DNA of 64,000 nt from Flavobacteriales bacterium (GCA_016721005.1 JADKJM010000016.1:186001-250000), one strand, 5' to 3'; shown: positions 15,811-23,615, numbered from the stretch's first letter. A program made the numbers and translations. The notes: generated by a model from the letters alone, not told the origin.

Positions 15811-16596
15811 ATGACCTATCTGGAACAACCCGCCCCGGAACCGCTGAGGGACTATGTCCGGTGCATCCGTGTGATCGAGGCTGCGCCGACAGAAGAGAGG
15901 CGCCCAGCGCCGGTGCTGCCTTGCGGCTGCCCGGAACTGTTGATCCGCGCAAGCTCACCGGACATGGACGCGACAACGCGTACAACTGAACACCAAGCGC
16001 GATGCATACTCCAAGGACAGATGAGCCGTGCCCCGGCTCCCGGGTCAAGCCCGGGACTGGCCGGGGGGGCGGCGACCTTCCGTTTCCTCCCGGACGGCGC
16101 CTCCGCGCTGTTCGGTTTGCGGATGGACGCGATGACCGATCGTCGGGCGAGCCTCGCGGAGATCTGCGGACGATCGGGACGGCAATTCGAGGAGCGCTCC
16201 ATCGATTGGCGCACCATGGAAGAGCGCATTGATGCGGGAACGGAATTCCTGCTTGCGCGAAAACCCCGGTGCGCGCCGGATCCGCTGGTGCGTGACCTGG
16301 TGCAACGGATAGAAGAATGCCGGGGGCAGGTGGCGCTGGCACAGTTGAAGCGATCTTTCGCGATCAGCGCCCGGCAAGTGGAACGGCGATTCACGCTGGC
16401 CGTGGGGCTGACGCCAAAGCTCTTTGCGCGGATCATGCGGCTCAGTTGGTTCGCCGAACATGCGGAGCGCTGTGCGGATCGGACGCTGGCGGAGATCGCG
16501 CGTGAAGTGGGCTACTTCGACCAAGCGCATTTGAACCACGATTTCAAGGCGTTGACGGGGGTATCGCCGAAGCAGTATTTCGGCATGCAAGGGTGA
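15811..16596 (+). CDS. AraC-family transcriptional regulator, 261 aa
   Basis: The C-terminal 90 residues form the paired helix-turn-helix DNA-binding domain: LAQLKRSFAISARQVERRFTLAVGLTPK, then LAEIAREVGYFDQAHLNHDFKALTGVSPKQYF. The N-terminal part matches the ligand-domain type found with such regulators (LPCGCPELLIR, RFLPDGASALFGLRM). The ATG at 15811 was chosen; a GTG three codons earlier is possible. It is divergent from the ABC/phosphorelay operon and is the obvious candidate to control it. Residues about 74-86 are encoded by a perfect palindromic repeat (16031-16066) and read as an Ala/Pro/Gly/Ser insert. Confidence 0.85.
   Translation: MTYLEQPAPEPLRDYVRCIRVIEAAPTEERRPAPVLPCGCPELLIRASSPDMDATTRTTEHQARCILQGQMSRAPAPGSSPGLAGGAATFRFLPDGASALFGLRMDAMTDRRASLAEICGRSGRQFEERSIDWRTMEERIDAGTEFLLARKPRCAPDPLVRDLVQRIEECRGQVALAQLKRSFAISARQVERRFTLAVGLTPKLFARIMRLSWFAEHAERCADRTLAEIAREVGYFDQAHLNHDFKALTGVSPKQYFGMQG
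16031..16066. repeat. Palindromic element inside the AraC-type gene
   Basis: A nested inverted repeat. The outer arms CCCCGGC (16031-16037) and GCCGGGG (16060-16066) enclose TCCCGGGTCAAGCCCGGGA (16038-16056). That 19-mer is, from memory, the core of a palindromic repeat abundant in alphaproteobacterial genomes. It keeps the reading frame open. Confidence 0.6.
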
Positions 16597-17013
16597 AAGA
16601 GTGAGAGGGTGAGAGAGAGCCCCAGCCCGCGAGTTAAAGAAGGGCTCCGATGGCGCTGGCAAGATGCCCTGACGGCGCTTCAGTTTCTTTCCACCTTTTG
16701 CTTCGCCAAAAGGTGGAGCCAAAAGGCGCCCACGATCCAAGCCGCAGCCCGGCTCGCACAGGCCCGCAGCACAGGCTCCCCGAGCCGGGCGCGGCCGCGC
16801 GGATCGTGGACACCTACCGCACGCAGCCTGCCGCAAGCAAGCACGCGCGAGCATTCTCACGACAAAGCTCACCGGCACGAAGGCGTGAGTAGCGGTTGTA
16901 AAAATGCGACATGGTACTTGGTCGTGTTTTCGTCACCTGTTCCTGGGCACCCCGTTGAAGCTGCTTGAATCGGGTTGGACCGATCGCAACAACAACCACA
17001 AAAACGAAACACG
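16597..17013. other. Intergenic gap of 417 nt with a strong hairpin
   Basis: I find no convincing gene here. The notable element is CCACCTTTTG at 16691-16700 pairing with CAAAAGGTGG at 16707-16716 around a 6-nt loop. It sits within a TTTCTTTCC...GGAGCCAAAAGG context typical of dispersed intergenic repeats in this phylum. It could act as a terminator for the AraC-type gene, but no T-run follows directly. Confidence 0.45.
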
Positions 17014-17694
17014 ATGAACCAAGTACAAGAGAACCGAATGAGCATGGCCTATGCCGCTATCCAGGTACTGGACCAGAACACGTTGATCTGGAACGGCGTG
17101 CCCGCCATGGTACAAGCGCACACGGAATTCAAGGCGAACCTGACCGCCCTTGAAGGAGCCGTGGCGAAACAAGTGGCCGACATCAAAGGTCACGCGAAAG
17201 ACAAGGCCGCTGCGGAAGAGAAGATGATCATCAAGGCGCTGGCGATGGCCGGTAGCGTGATGGCCTTCGCAACGGTGAACAACGATAATGGTCTGGCGGA
17301 CTCGATGGACATCACCCCGAGCGAGCTGAACCGCTATCGCGATAGCGTGGTCGCACAGCGTTGCCAAACGGTACACGATGCCGCGAACACGAACATCGTG
17401 GCACTGGCCGCTTTCGGTATCCTGCCCGCTGACGTTACCGCGCTGCAGGCGCTGATCGATGGCTACGTCGCACTGATCCCGCAACCGCGCAACATGATCA
17501 CCGCGCGCAAGGGGGCCACGGCGGAGATCGGGGCACTGGTGCGCGACACGATGAAACTGTTGACCCGCCGGATCGACCGGTTGATCAAGCAGTTCAATTT
17601 CAGCAACCCGGAGTTCGTGAAACAGTACTTCGATGCCCGGATCATCATTGACCAACACGGGCAGAAGGATGAAGCGACCCCGGTGGCAGCCTGA
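17014..17694 (+). CDS. Unknown helical protein, 226 aa
   Basis: A soluble protein predicted to be almost all helix, with no signal peptide. Typical segments are EFKANLTALEGAVAKQVADIKGHAKDKAAAEEKMI and a C-terminal TMKLLTRRIDRLIKQFNFSNPEFVKQYFDARIIID. I chose the ATG at 17014; a TTG 39 nt upstream would add residues that look like leader sequence. It stands alone on the plus strand and is followed by a good terminator hairpin at 17722, so it appears monocistronic. It gives the impression of a conserved hypothetical protein of Bacteroidota, but I cannot name a function. Confidence 0.75.
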   Translation: MNQVQENRMSMAYAAIQVLDQNTLIWNGVPAMVQAHTEFKANLTALEGAVAKQVADIKGHAKDKAAAEEKMIIKALAMAGSVMAFATVNNDNGLADSMDITPSELNRYRDSVVAQRCQTVHDAANTNIVALAAFGILPADVTALQALIDGYVALIPQPRNMITARKGATAEIGALVRDTMKLLTRRIDRLIKQFNFSNPEFVKQYFDARIIIDQHGQKDEATPVAA

Positions 17695-17721
17695 AGACAG
17701 AAAGGTCCAACCGAATCCATG

Positions 17722-17746
17722 AAGCCCTCGGAGAGTCCGGGGGCTT
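17722..17746 (+). terminator. Intrinsic terminator after the 226-aa gene
   Basis: AAGCCCTCGGA (17722-17732) pairs with TCCGGGGGCTT (17736-17746) around the loop GAG, with one T-G pair. The tail is T-rich but broken (CTTCTTCGTT). It lies 27 nt after the stop. Confidence 0.6.
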
Positions 17747-17792
17747 CTTCGTTGGGGGGCGGCAGAACCCGCAGCCAAAAGAACGTTGCCCC

Positions 17793-17800
17793 TACATTCG
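17793..17800 (+). promoter_or_regulatory. Probable -7 promoter box (TACATTCG)
   Basis: TACATTCG, a one-base variant of TAnnTTTG, ends 5 nt before the ATG at 17806. If used, the mRNA would start at or very near the start codon. Confidence 0.35.
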
Positions 17801-17805
17801 TCAAC

Positions 17806-18903
17806 ATGGATCAACGAGCGACAACAAACCACCTCTGGTTGACTTCACTGTGCCTCCTGCTACTGACGGTCACTGCCTCTGCGCAGCAGACAAAGACCAA
17901 GTACTTCTACAATGGCAAGAAGAATCTAGAGTATCAGGTGAATGCTCAAGGTGTTCCGAACGGTCCGGGCAAAGAGTGGGACATTGATGGAAGACTGGTC
18001 GAGACGGGCACGTACAAGAATGGTGACAAGGATGGGGTGTGGACGGCTTACTTCAGAAGCGGCTGTTCGGGCGTCCAGTCCGTCACGACATATGGAGCGA
18101 ACGGTGGACCGAGCCTCGGTGGAACCATATTAGGCTCTACAAGCGAGAAGGTGCTTTCGTACAAGTCATACGATTGCGATGGCGGCAAGATCGTTCCTGT
18201 GACAACTGCGACTTGGTCGTCGACAACAAAAGCCTTTGCAGTGATCAAGTACTATCCAAGTGGAACACCAAAAGAGAAATTCCAAGCCAAGGACATGTTC
18301 GGCATGACCGTAGCCAGTGGGAAGTACGAACTCTATTGGCCGAATGCCAAAGTCGGATGCACAGGCGTGTTCTCGGGTGTTAAAGAAGAGGGCATGTGGA
18401 AATGGTTCGACGAGCATGGCATCCTATCGAACCAAGTGACCTACGCAACGGGGTTTCCCGTTGACTCCATGGCTGTTCACGACGGCATGACCATTCAAAC
18501 ACACATCGACACAGCGACCTGGGTGTTTCATTCTTGTCGCACTGATACTGCTGGCACGTATTGCATAGATGAGGTGCCACGAGTTGCGCCAGCGAAAGGC
18601 ACTCGGCCGTCGCTATACAACGTTCGCATGATACGCGAAGAAGGCAAGTCAGTTGAAGGCAAGCTCAATTGGTGGAAGGAGTATGCCGAGGACGGCAAAT
18701 TGAAAGCTGGAGAAGCATACTATCCCAGCGGAGCACGCATGTGGAAAGTGGTGCTTCACGCTTCGCTGCCAAGCGAAGTCGCCTTCTTGAATTTCAACGA
18801 GGACGGAACGTTGGCAACCTGCAATGTGCTTATGGGAAACGCGTCTCAGGACTTCCCTGCGACAGAGTATCAGGCCAAGTGGCCTAATGCTCCAGTGAAT
18901 TGA
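17806..18903 (+). CDS. Exported MORN-like repeat protein, 365 aa
   Basis: The protein starts with a signal peptide (LTSLCLLLLTVTASAQQ, cut near residue 27). The mature part is built of repeats of about 20-23 residues of the MORN/YwqK type: YFYNGKKNLEYQVNAQGVPNG, EWDIDGRLVETGTYKNGDKDG, IKYYPSGTPKEKFQAKD, KWFDEHGILSNQVTY and AYYPSGARMWK. Such proteins form beta-sheet arrays. In Bacteroidota they are often secreted or placed in the envelope and have no proven enzyme function. Its AT content is higher than its neighbours' (for example the stretch 18130-18300), which may reflect recent transfer. There is no sorting domain. Confidence 0.75.
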   Translation: MDQRATTNHLWLTSLCLLLLTVTASAQQTKTKYFYNGKKNLEYQVNAQGVPNGPGKEWDIDGRLVETGTYKNGDKDGVWTAYFRSGCSGVQSVTTYGANGGPSLGGTILGSTSEKVLSYKSYDCDGGKIVPVTTATWSSTTKAFAVIKYYPSGTPKEKFQAKDMFGMTVASGKYELYWPNAKVGCTGVFSGVKEEGMWKWFDEHGILSNQVTYATGFPVDSMAVHDGMTIQTHIDTATWVFHSCRTDTAGTYCIDEVPRVAPAKGTRPSLYNVRMIREEGKSVEGKLNWWKEYAEDGKLKAGEAYYPSGARMWKVVLHASLPSEVAFLNFNEDGTLATCNVLMGNASQDFPATEYQAKWPNAPVN

Positions 18904-18944
18904 ATACGCTTATGCATGTGACGGGATCTCAGTGCGGCTGGGCT

Positions 18945-19045
18945 TGCGCGTGCTTCGCGTTAGGGACAGCAGCGAAAAGCCCGGAGCCTTCTTAGGCGAG
19001 GACTTGTAGCGAATGGCCCGACGGCGCTGCATTTGAGCGCCGGAA
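18945..19045. repeat. Dispersed intergenic repeat element (two half-repeats)
   Basis: Two imperfect half-repeats, near 18962-18983 (ending in AGCAGCGAAAAGCCCG) and 18999-19020 (ending in TGTAGCGAATGGCCCG), are followed by a CGGCGCT / AGCGCCG hairpin. The layout matches an intergenic element I know from many Bacteroidota genomes. It lies between two convergent genes. Confidence 0.5.
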
Positions 19046-19065
19046 CGCCCCCTCAACCACAACGA

Positions 19066-20528
19066 TCAGTTGAGGTTGAGGTACGCGCTCAAGCCGTGCA
19101 ATCCTCCTTCCCGCCCATATCCGCTTTCCTTGTAGCCGCCGAAGGGTGAGGTGGGATCGAACTTGTTGTAGGTGTTGGCCCAGATGACGCCCGCGCGCAA
19201 TTTGCTGGTGAGGTTGAAGATCTTGCTGCCTTTGTCCGTCCACACGCCGGCGCTGAGGCCGTAGGGCGTGTTGTTGGCTTTCTGGATCACCTCGTCCACG
19301 GTGCGGAAGGTCTGCACGGCGAGCACGGGGCCGAAGATCTCCTCCTGCGCGATGCGCGCGCTTTGCGCCACGTTGAGGAAGAGCGTGGGGCGGCACCAGA
19401 AGCCTTTGCTGGGCAGCTCGCACGCGGGCTGGTACATCTCGGCGCCGTCGGCTACGCCGACCTTCAGATACTTGTTGATGGTTGCAAGTTGCTCCCTGCT
19501 GTTGATGGCGCCGATGTCGGTGTTCTTGTCGAGCGGATCGCCCACGACGAGCGAGCGCATGCGGTGCTTGAGCTTGCGGATCACTTCGTCGTACACGCCT
19601 TCTTCCACGAAGAGGCGGCTGCCCGCGCAGCACACGTGGCCCTGGTTGAAGTAGATGCCGTTGATGATGCCTTCGACGGCCTGGTCGATGGTGGCATCGG
19701 CGAAGATGATGTTGGCCGCCTTGCCGCCGAGCTCGAGCGTGGCCTTTTTGCCCGTGCCCGCGATGCTCTTCTGGATGAGCTTGCCCACGCCGGTGCTGCC
19801 GGTGAAGGCGATCTTGTCGATGCCCGGATGGTTGACGAGCGCCGCGCCCGTGGCACCCCCACCGGTGATGATGTTGACGACGCCATCGGGGAGTTCGGCT
19901 TCCTGCATGAGTTCGGCGAGCAGCAGGCGGTGAGCGGTGTGGTCTCGGCGGGTTTCAGCACCACGGTGTTGCCGCAGGCCAGGGCGGGCGCGAGTTTCCA
20001 CGCGGCCATGAGCAGCGGGAAGTTCCAGGGGATGACCTGTCCGGCTACGCCGAGCGGCGTTACCGTCTTGCCGGGGAAGGCGTACTTGAGCTTGTCGGCC
20101 CAACCGGCGTAGTAGAAGAAGTGAGCGGCGGCGAGCGGCACGTCCACGTCGCGGCTTTCGCGGATAGCCTTGCCGCCGTCCATGCTTTCGATGACGGCGA
20201 ACTCGCGGGCCTTTTCCTGCAACAAGCGCGCGATGCGGTAGATGTACTTGGCGCGTTCGGCGGCAGGCATCTTGCCCCAGCGGCCTTCGTAGGCCTTGCG
20301 CGCGGCCTTCACGGCGGCGTCCACATCGGCGTCATTGGCCTCGGCGATGCGCGCGAGCTTCTGCTCGTTGGCGGGGTTGATGGTGTCGAAGTAGTTGCCG
20401 CTCTTCGGCTTCTGCCACTTGCCGCCGATGAAGAGCTCGTATTGCGAGGAGATCTTGATGTGGTCTTTCGATTCCGGTGCTGGGGCGAGTTGCCAGTCGA
20501 GGGGTTTCTTCTTGGTCTTGGTGGCCAT
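19066..20528 (-). pseudogene. Aldehyde dehydrogenase with a single-base frameshift
   Basis: The two reading frames together give one NAD(P)-dependent aldehyde dehydrogenase of about 487 residues, the normal length. The N-terminal frame starts at 20528 and carries GVAGQVIPWNFPLLM and TVVLKPAETTPLTA. The C-terminal frame continues with LLLAELMQEAELPDGVVNIITG, TLELGGKAANI (general base Glu) and NQGHVCCAGSR (catalytic Cys). The break is at about 19925: one C is missing in what should be GCC-CTG-CTG. All catalytic residues are present, so the lesion is either recent or an assembly error. A TATCTTCG promoter box lies 4 nt before the start. Such enzymes can oxidise the acetaldehyde made by the nearby deoC product. 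Confidence 0.85.
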
Positions 20529-20532
20529 GCGA

Positions 20533-20540
20533 CGAAGATA
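20533..20540 (-). promoter_or_regulatory. Probable -7 promoter box of the aldehyde dehydrogenase gene
   Basis: TATCTTCG on the minus strand, 4 nt before the ATG at 20528, predicts a leaderless or nearly leaderless transcript. Confidence 0.35.
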
Positions 20541-20555
20541 GCCCCGGCCTTGCTG

Positions 20556-20563
20556 TAACTTGG
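20556..20563 (+). promoter_or_regulatory. Possible -7 promoter box of the toxin-antitoxin pair
   Basis: TAACTTGG, one base off TAnnTTTG, lies 7 nt before the ATG at 20571 and back to back with the aldehyde dehydrogenase promoter. Confidence 0.3.
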
Positions 20564-20570
20564 CGGCACC

Positions 20571-20834
20571 ATGGGACGCCTCATCATCGACATTCACGAT
20601 CCGAAGAAGGAGAAGGAGGTGGCCGAGATCCTGCTGAGCATCGACGGCGTGGTGGTGGAGCGGGCCATGGCCATCCCGAAGAGATCCGCGAAGGGGAAGA
20701 AGGTCGCCCGGAAACTTACTCCTGGAGAGAAACGGTTCGTGAGCGAACTGAGGCAGGCATTGAAGGAGCTGAACGACCACATCACGGGCAAGAAGAAGTT
20801 CCAGTCGGCCCGGGACTTCCTGCATGAGCTATAG
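20571..20834 (+). CDS. Putative type II antitoxin, 87 aa
   Basis: A small charged protein encoded just before, and overlapping by 11 nt, a RelE/ParE-type toxin gene, the classic antitoxin position. The N-terminal half has an IDIHDPKKEKEVAEILLSID strand-helix pattern and GVVVERAM. The C-terminal half is basic and helical (KKVARKLTPGEKRFVSELRQALKELND) and may wrap the toxin. I see no standard DNA-binding motif, so the family is not assigned. Its role is inferred mainly from the partner. The only promoter-like box lies directly upstream. Confidence 0.65.
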   Translation: MGRLIIDIHDPKKEKEVAEILLSIDGVVVERAMAIPKRSAKGKKVARKLTPGEKRFVSELRQALKELNDHITGKKKFQSARDFLHEL

Positions 20835-21153
20835 GGTCGGCGTTTCGCCCACCTTCAAGAAGAAGGCGAGGCGATTGGTGAAGAAATATGCCTCGTTGAA
20901 GAAGGAGATCGATGAGCTGATCGGCCTCTTGGAACTGGCACCAGAACAAGGAACGCCTCTAGGCAAGCGATGCTTCAAGGTGCGATTGGCCATCAAGTCG
21001 AAAGGCGCAGGCAGGTCCGGTGGCGCTCGCGTGATCACATGCGTGCTGCATGTTGCCAAGGAAGTTCACCTGCTGACGATCTACGACAAATCGGAACAAG
21101 GCACGGTCACGGCCAGAGAGCTTGACACGTTGCTTAAGGAGATCCCACGTTGA
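20824..21153 (+). CDS. RelE/ParE-family toxin, 109 aa
   Basis: The sequence follows the RelE/ParE fold: a first strand YRVGVSPTFKKKARRLVKKY with two basic helices, then a turn GTPLGKRCFKVRLAIKSKGAGRSGGARVITCVLH and a final strand EVHLLTIYDKSEQGTVT followed by a helix. The core RSGGARVI...YDK pattern is what these toxins use to bind mRNA at the ribosome or to act on gyrase; I cannot tell which. Its start lies inside the antitoxin gene (11-nt overlap), so the two are translationally coupled. It is probably a chromosomal toxin-antitoxin module placed between two catabolic genes. Confidence 0.75.
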   Translation: MSYRVGVSPTFKKKARRLVKKYASLKKEIDELIGLLELAPEQGTPLGKRCFKVRLAIKSKGAGRSGGARVITCVLHVAKEVHLLTIYDKSEQGTVTARELDTLLKEIPR

Positions 21154-21156
21154 TCA

Positions 21157-21387
21157 TTGACCGAGACCAACATCGTTCAATGGCCGAACCATGCCCATCC
21201 GCCTAAACCCCTTCGCTCAGGTTACCTGCTGCGTGTGGAGAAGATGGACCGCAAGAAGTGGTGGTGGCAGGTGTACAGCCCCGATCGCAAGGAGGTCATC
21301 GACTCACCGTGGATGATGAACACGATGGAGGACGCGTTCACGATCGCGGAGACGGTGTACGAGGTCCACCGTCGGGCAAGCCGTTGA
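21157..21387 (+). CDS. Hypothetical protein, 76 aa
   Basis: A short plus-strand gene starting with TTG 3 nt after the toxin stop; a shorter version could begin at the ATG at 21247. It contains the unusual KKWWWQVYSPDRKEVIDSPW and ends with a helix, EDAFTIAETVYEVHRRASR. The protein-like composition and the tight spacing after the toxin support it weakly. No family was recognised. Confidence 0.4.
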   Translation: MTETNIVQWPNHAHPPKPLRSGYLLRVEKMDRKKWWWQVYSPDRKEVIDSPWMMNTMEDAFTIAETVYEVHRRASR

Positions 21388-21724
21388 TACGATCGCGGCG
21401 CTTGTCGCGGTCCGATTGCAAATGGATGCCGATGTGAACGAACCTGCGGACGTGAAGACGAAGGCTGCCCTTGTTCCCGGGCGCTCGCACGAGCTGCCGG
21501 ACGATCCTCCTGATCCTGGTCGCTGTTGAGGGTCCATTGGACCCAACGCTCTTCAACTCATCCCGTCGTGGTCGTTCGAGGATGAGGCCCCTCATCCCCC
21601 TCGTTCCGACCGGCTGAGCAGTGTAATGGGAAAATAATCCGTTCGGGACCCTGTGAAAAATACGTGGTCGCTTAGGGTGAAAAGACCGGTATTGCGGATC
21701 ATCCGCTCGCGCCAACTTGCCCCC
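21388..21724. other. Gap of 337 nt without a recognised gene
   Basis: Both strands have only low-quality open frames. I see no RNA gene. The sequence TGGGAAAATAATCC at 21625-21640 is locally AT-rich and may be part of a promoter for the small membrane protein at 21725. Confidence 0.4.
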
Positions 21725-21886
21725 ATGGATCTGACACGCCATAGCGCACCGCCGAGGTTACCCCGCCAGAACGAGGAACCACCCTCCTCCAAGGGCGGGA
21801 AGTGGACCATGGTGCTTTGGTGGATCGGGCTCCTCGTCTTCCTGATCGGCCTCTTGGGAATACATACTTACATGAACCCTCAATAA
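21725..21886 (+). CDS. Small single-span membrane protein, 53 aa
   Basis: The first 27 residues are hydrophilic (PPRLPRQNEEPPSSKGGK) and are followed by one clear membrane segment, WTMVLWWIGLLVFLIGLLGIH, and a six-residue tail. A strong intrinsic terminator lies 45 nt after the stop, which supports a real transcript. No family was recognised; short proteins like this are often missed in annotation. Confidence 0.5.
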   Translation: MDLTRHSAPPRLPRQNEEPPSSKGGKWTMVLWWIGLLVFLIGLLGIHTYMNPQ

Positions 21887-21930
21887 AGGGGTAGCAGGAC
21901 GTACTTGAGCGATACGACCTCCCCCTGATC

Positions 21931-21970
21931 CGGACCCGGAAGCCTTCGATGGCGGCCGGGTCCGCCTTTT
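21931..21970 (+). terminator. Intrinsic terminator after the 53-aa gene
   Basis: CGGACCCGG (21931-21939) pairs perfectly with CCGGGTCCG (21956-21964), followed by CCTTTTCC. It works on the plus strand; the minus side has no T-run, so it does not serve deoC. Confidence 0.7.
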
Positions 21971-21977
21971 CCGGTGA

Positions 21978-22905
21978 TCAATCAATGCTGAAGTAGTCCG
22001 CGCTCTGGTAGTGCCCATCGGCCTCCTTCTGCATTTGCATCAGGATGTCGTTGGCGAGGCTGCTGGCGCCGAAGCGGAACCAGTGGTTGTCCAGCCATTC
22101 GGGGCCGAGCTCCTCCTTCACCATCATGAGATAGTGTAGCGCCTGTTTGCTTGTGCGAATGCCACCTGCGGGCTTCATGGCGATCATCTCGCCGGTCTTC
22201 AGGTAGTGATCCCGGATGGCGTGCAGCATCACCAAGGTTACTTCCATGGTGGCGGCCGGATTGATCTTGCCGGTGCTGGTCTTGATGAAGTCGGCGCCTG
22301 CCGCGATGGCGATATCGCTCGCCAAGCGCACCTTGTCGTAGGTGCCGAGCTCGCCGGTTTCCAGGATCACTTTCAAGCGTGCTTCACCGCAGGCTTCCTT
22401 GATCGCGGCGATCTCGTCGAACACGAAGTTGTACTCGCCGCTGTGGAAATGCCCGCGGCTGATGACCATGTCGATCTCATCGGCACCTTCGTTCACGGCG
22501 AACTTCGTGTCGGCGATCTTCACGCTCTTCGGCGCTTGGCCGCTTGGGAAGGCGGTTGAAACCGACGCGACCTTCACGCCGCTATCGCCCAAGGCCTTCT
22601 TCGCGACCTTCACCATGGTCGGGTAAACACAAATGGCAGCGACGGTCGGTAGACCCGGAAGGCTATCGTGCAGGTGCATGCCCTTGTAACAGAGCTGCTG
22701 CACCTTGCTGCGGGGTGTCGGCCCCTTCCAGCGTGGTGAGGTCGATCATGCTCAGGGCGAGCTTCATGCCCTGCACCTTCGTTTCCTTCTTGATGCTGCG
22801 CGCCTTGATCCGGGCCACGCGCTCCTCAATACCCACCTGGTCGATGGTCGGAGTGTTCCGTAGATCCGGAAGTCGAGGCTGGGTGGTCTTTGCGGATGTG
22901 GCCAT
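21978..22905 (-). pseudogene. deoC: Deoxyribose-phosphate aldolase (deoC) with a single-base frameshift
   Basis: The enzyme cleaves 2-deoxyribose 5-phosphate to acetaldehyde and glyceraldehyde 3-phosphate. Read across the break, the gene gives about 308 residues of the longer DERA type. The N-terminal frame from 22905 ends with LALSMIDLTTLEGADTP; the C-terminal frame continues as VQQLCYKGMHLHD and contains the Schiff-base lysine in DFIKTSTGK and MKPAGGIRT. An extra C near 22710 (minus strand CCCCG-C-AGC-AAG) causes the shift. All catalytic residues are intact. A perfect TATCTTTG promoter box is 10 nt before the start. Confidence 0.88.
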
Positions 22906-22915
22906 GATGCTCGGC

Positions 22916-22923
22916 CAAAGATA
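22916..22923 (-). promoter_or_regulatory. Probable -7 promoter box (TATCTTTG) of deoC
   Basis: An exact TAnnTTTG match on the minus strand, 10 nt before the ATG at 22905, implying a very short leader. Confidence 0.5.
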
Positions 22924-22979
22924 GCCCTGGCACTGGTGGACCGACGGCTCCTGCGGGCGTTCAGGACCTTGAAGATCAG

Positions 22980-22987
22980 TACCTTCG
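22980..22987 (+). promoter_or_regulatory. Probable -7 promoter box (TACCTTCG) of cysC
   Basis: A TAnnTTCG variant 12 nt before the ATG at 23000. It is divergent from the deoC box. Confidence 0.35.
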
Positions 22988-22999
22988 CGCCTCGTTTTC

Positions 23000-23608
23000 A
23001 TGACCCAGCCGCAGAAACACATCCATCCCGTCTTCGACCGCATGCTCCAGCGTGCGGACAAGGAGTCCCTCCTCGGGCAGCATGGCGCTGTGGTCTGGAT
23101 GACGGGATTGAGCGGTAGCGGGAAGAGCACGATCGCGATCGCCTTGGAAAGATCGTTGCACGCCATGGGCCGGTACGCTGTGGTCCTGGACGGGGACAAC
23201 GTGCGCACGGGCATCAACAACAACCTCGGCTTCAGCGATGCTGACCGCACCGAGAACATCCGGCGGATCGCGGAGGTCGCCAAGCTTTTCGCCAGCAACG
23301 GAGCGGTGGTGATCTGTTCCTTCGTAAGCCCCACCATTGCCATCCGCGAATTGGCCCGATTGATCATCGGGGAAGAGGACTTCATCGAGGTCTTCATCGA
23401 TACGCCGATCGAAGTTTGCGAGCAACGCGATGTGAAAGGACTCTACGCCAAGGCCCGCAGTGGCGAGGTGAAGGACTTCACCGGCATTAGCGCACCTTTC
23501 GAAGCACCGCCCGATCCAGCCATCGTCATTGCAACTGCTGATCGCACCCACGACGCCAGCACCACAGAACTGTTGAACTTCATCCTTCCCCACATCCAGC
23601 GGAAATGA
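23000..23608 (+). CDS. cysC: Adenylylsulfate kinase, 202 aa
   Basis: The kinase phosphorylates adenylylsulfate (APS) to PAPS in the cytoplasm. The P-loop GLSGSGKST is at residues 36-44, followed by the family motifs VVLDGDNVRTGINNNLGFS, DRTENIRRIAEVAKLF, ICSFVSP and FIDTPIEVCEQRDVKGLYAKAR. The length is normal for stand-alone CysC. It heads a plus-strand cluster with cysD and cysN. No APS/PAPS reductase lies beside them, so PAPS could serve either sulfate assimilation or sulfation of polymers; the window does not decide. Confidence 0.95.
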   Translation: MTQPQKHIHPVFDRMLQRADKESLLGQHGAVVWMTGLSGSGKSTIAIALERSLHAMGRYAVVLDGDNVRTGINNNLGFSDADRTENIRRIAEVAKLFASNGAVVICSFVSPTIAIRELARLIIGEEDFIEVFIDTPIEVCEQRDVKGLYAKARSGEVKDFTGISAPFEAPPDPAIVIATADRTHDASTTELLNFILPHIQRK

Positions 23609-23615
23609 AAAACGT

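Noticed and set aside
15521..16342. 273-codon open frame on the minus strand overlapping the AraC-type gene
   Set aside because: Pro/Arg/Ser-rich and motif-free, whereas the plus strand encodes a clear AraC DNA-binding domain. It would also run through the operon promoter.
16975..17013. TTG start extending the 226-aa protein by 13 residues
   Set aside because: The added residues (Gln/Lys/Arg/Asn-rich) look like an untranslated leader and the ATG at 17014 follows naturally.
21338..21742. 134-codon minus-strand frame in the gap before the 53-aa gene
   Set aside because: Arg- and Pro-rich, no motif, and it overlaps two better-supported plus-strand genes at its ends.
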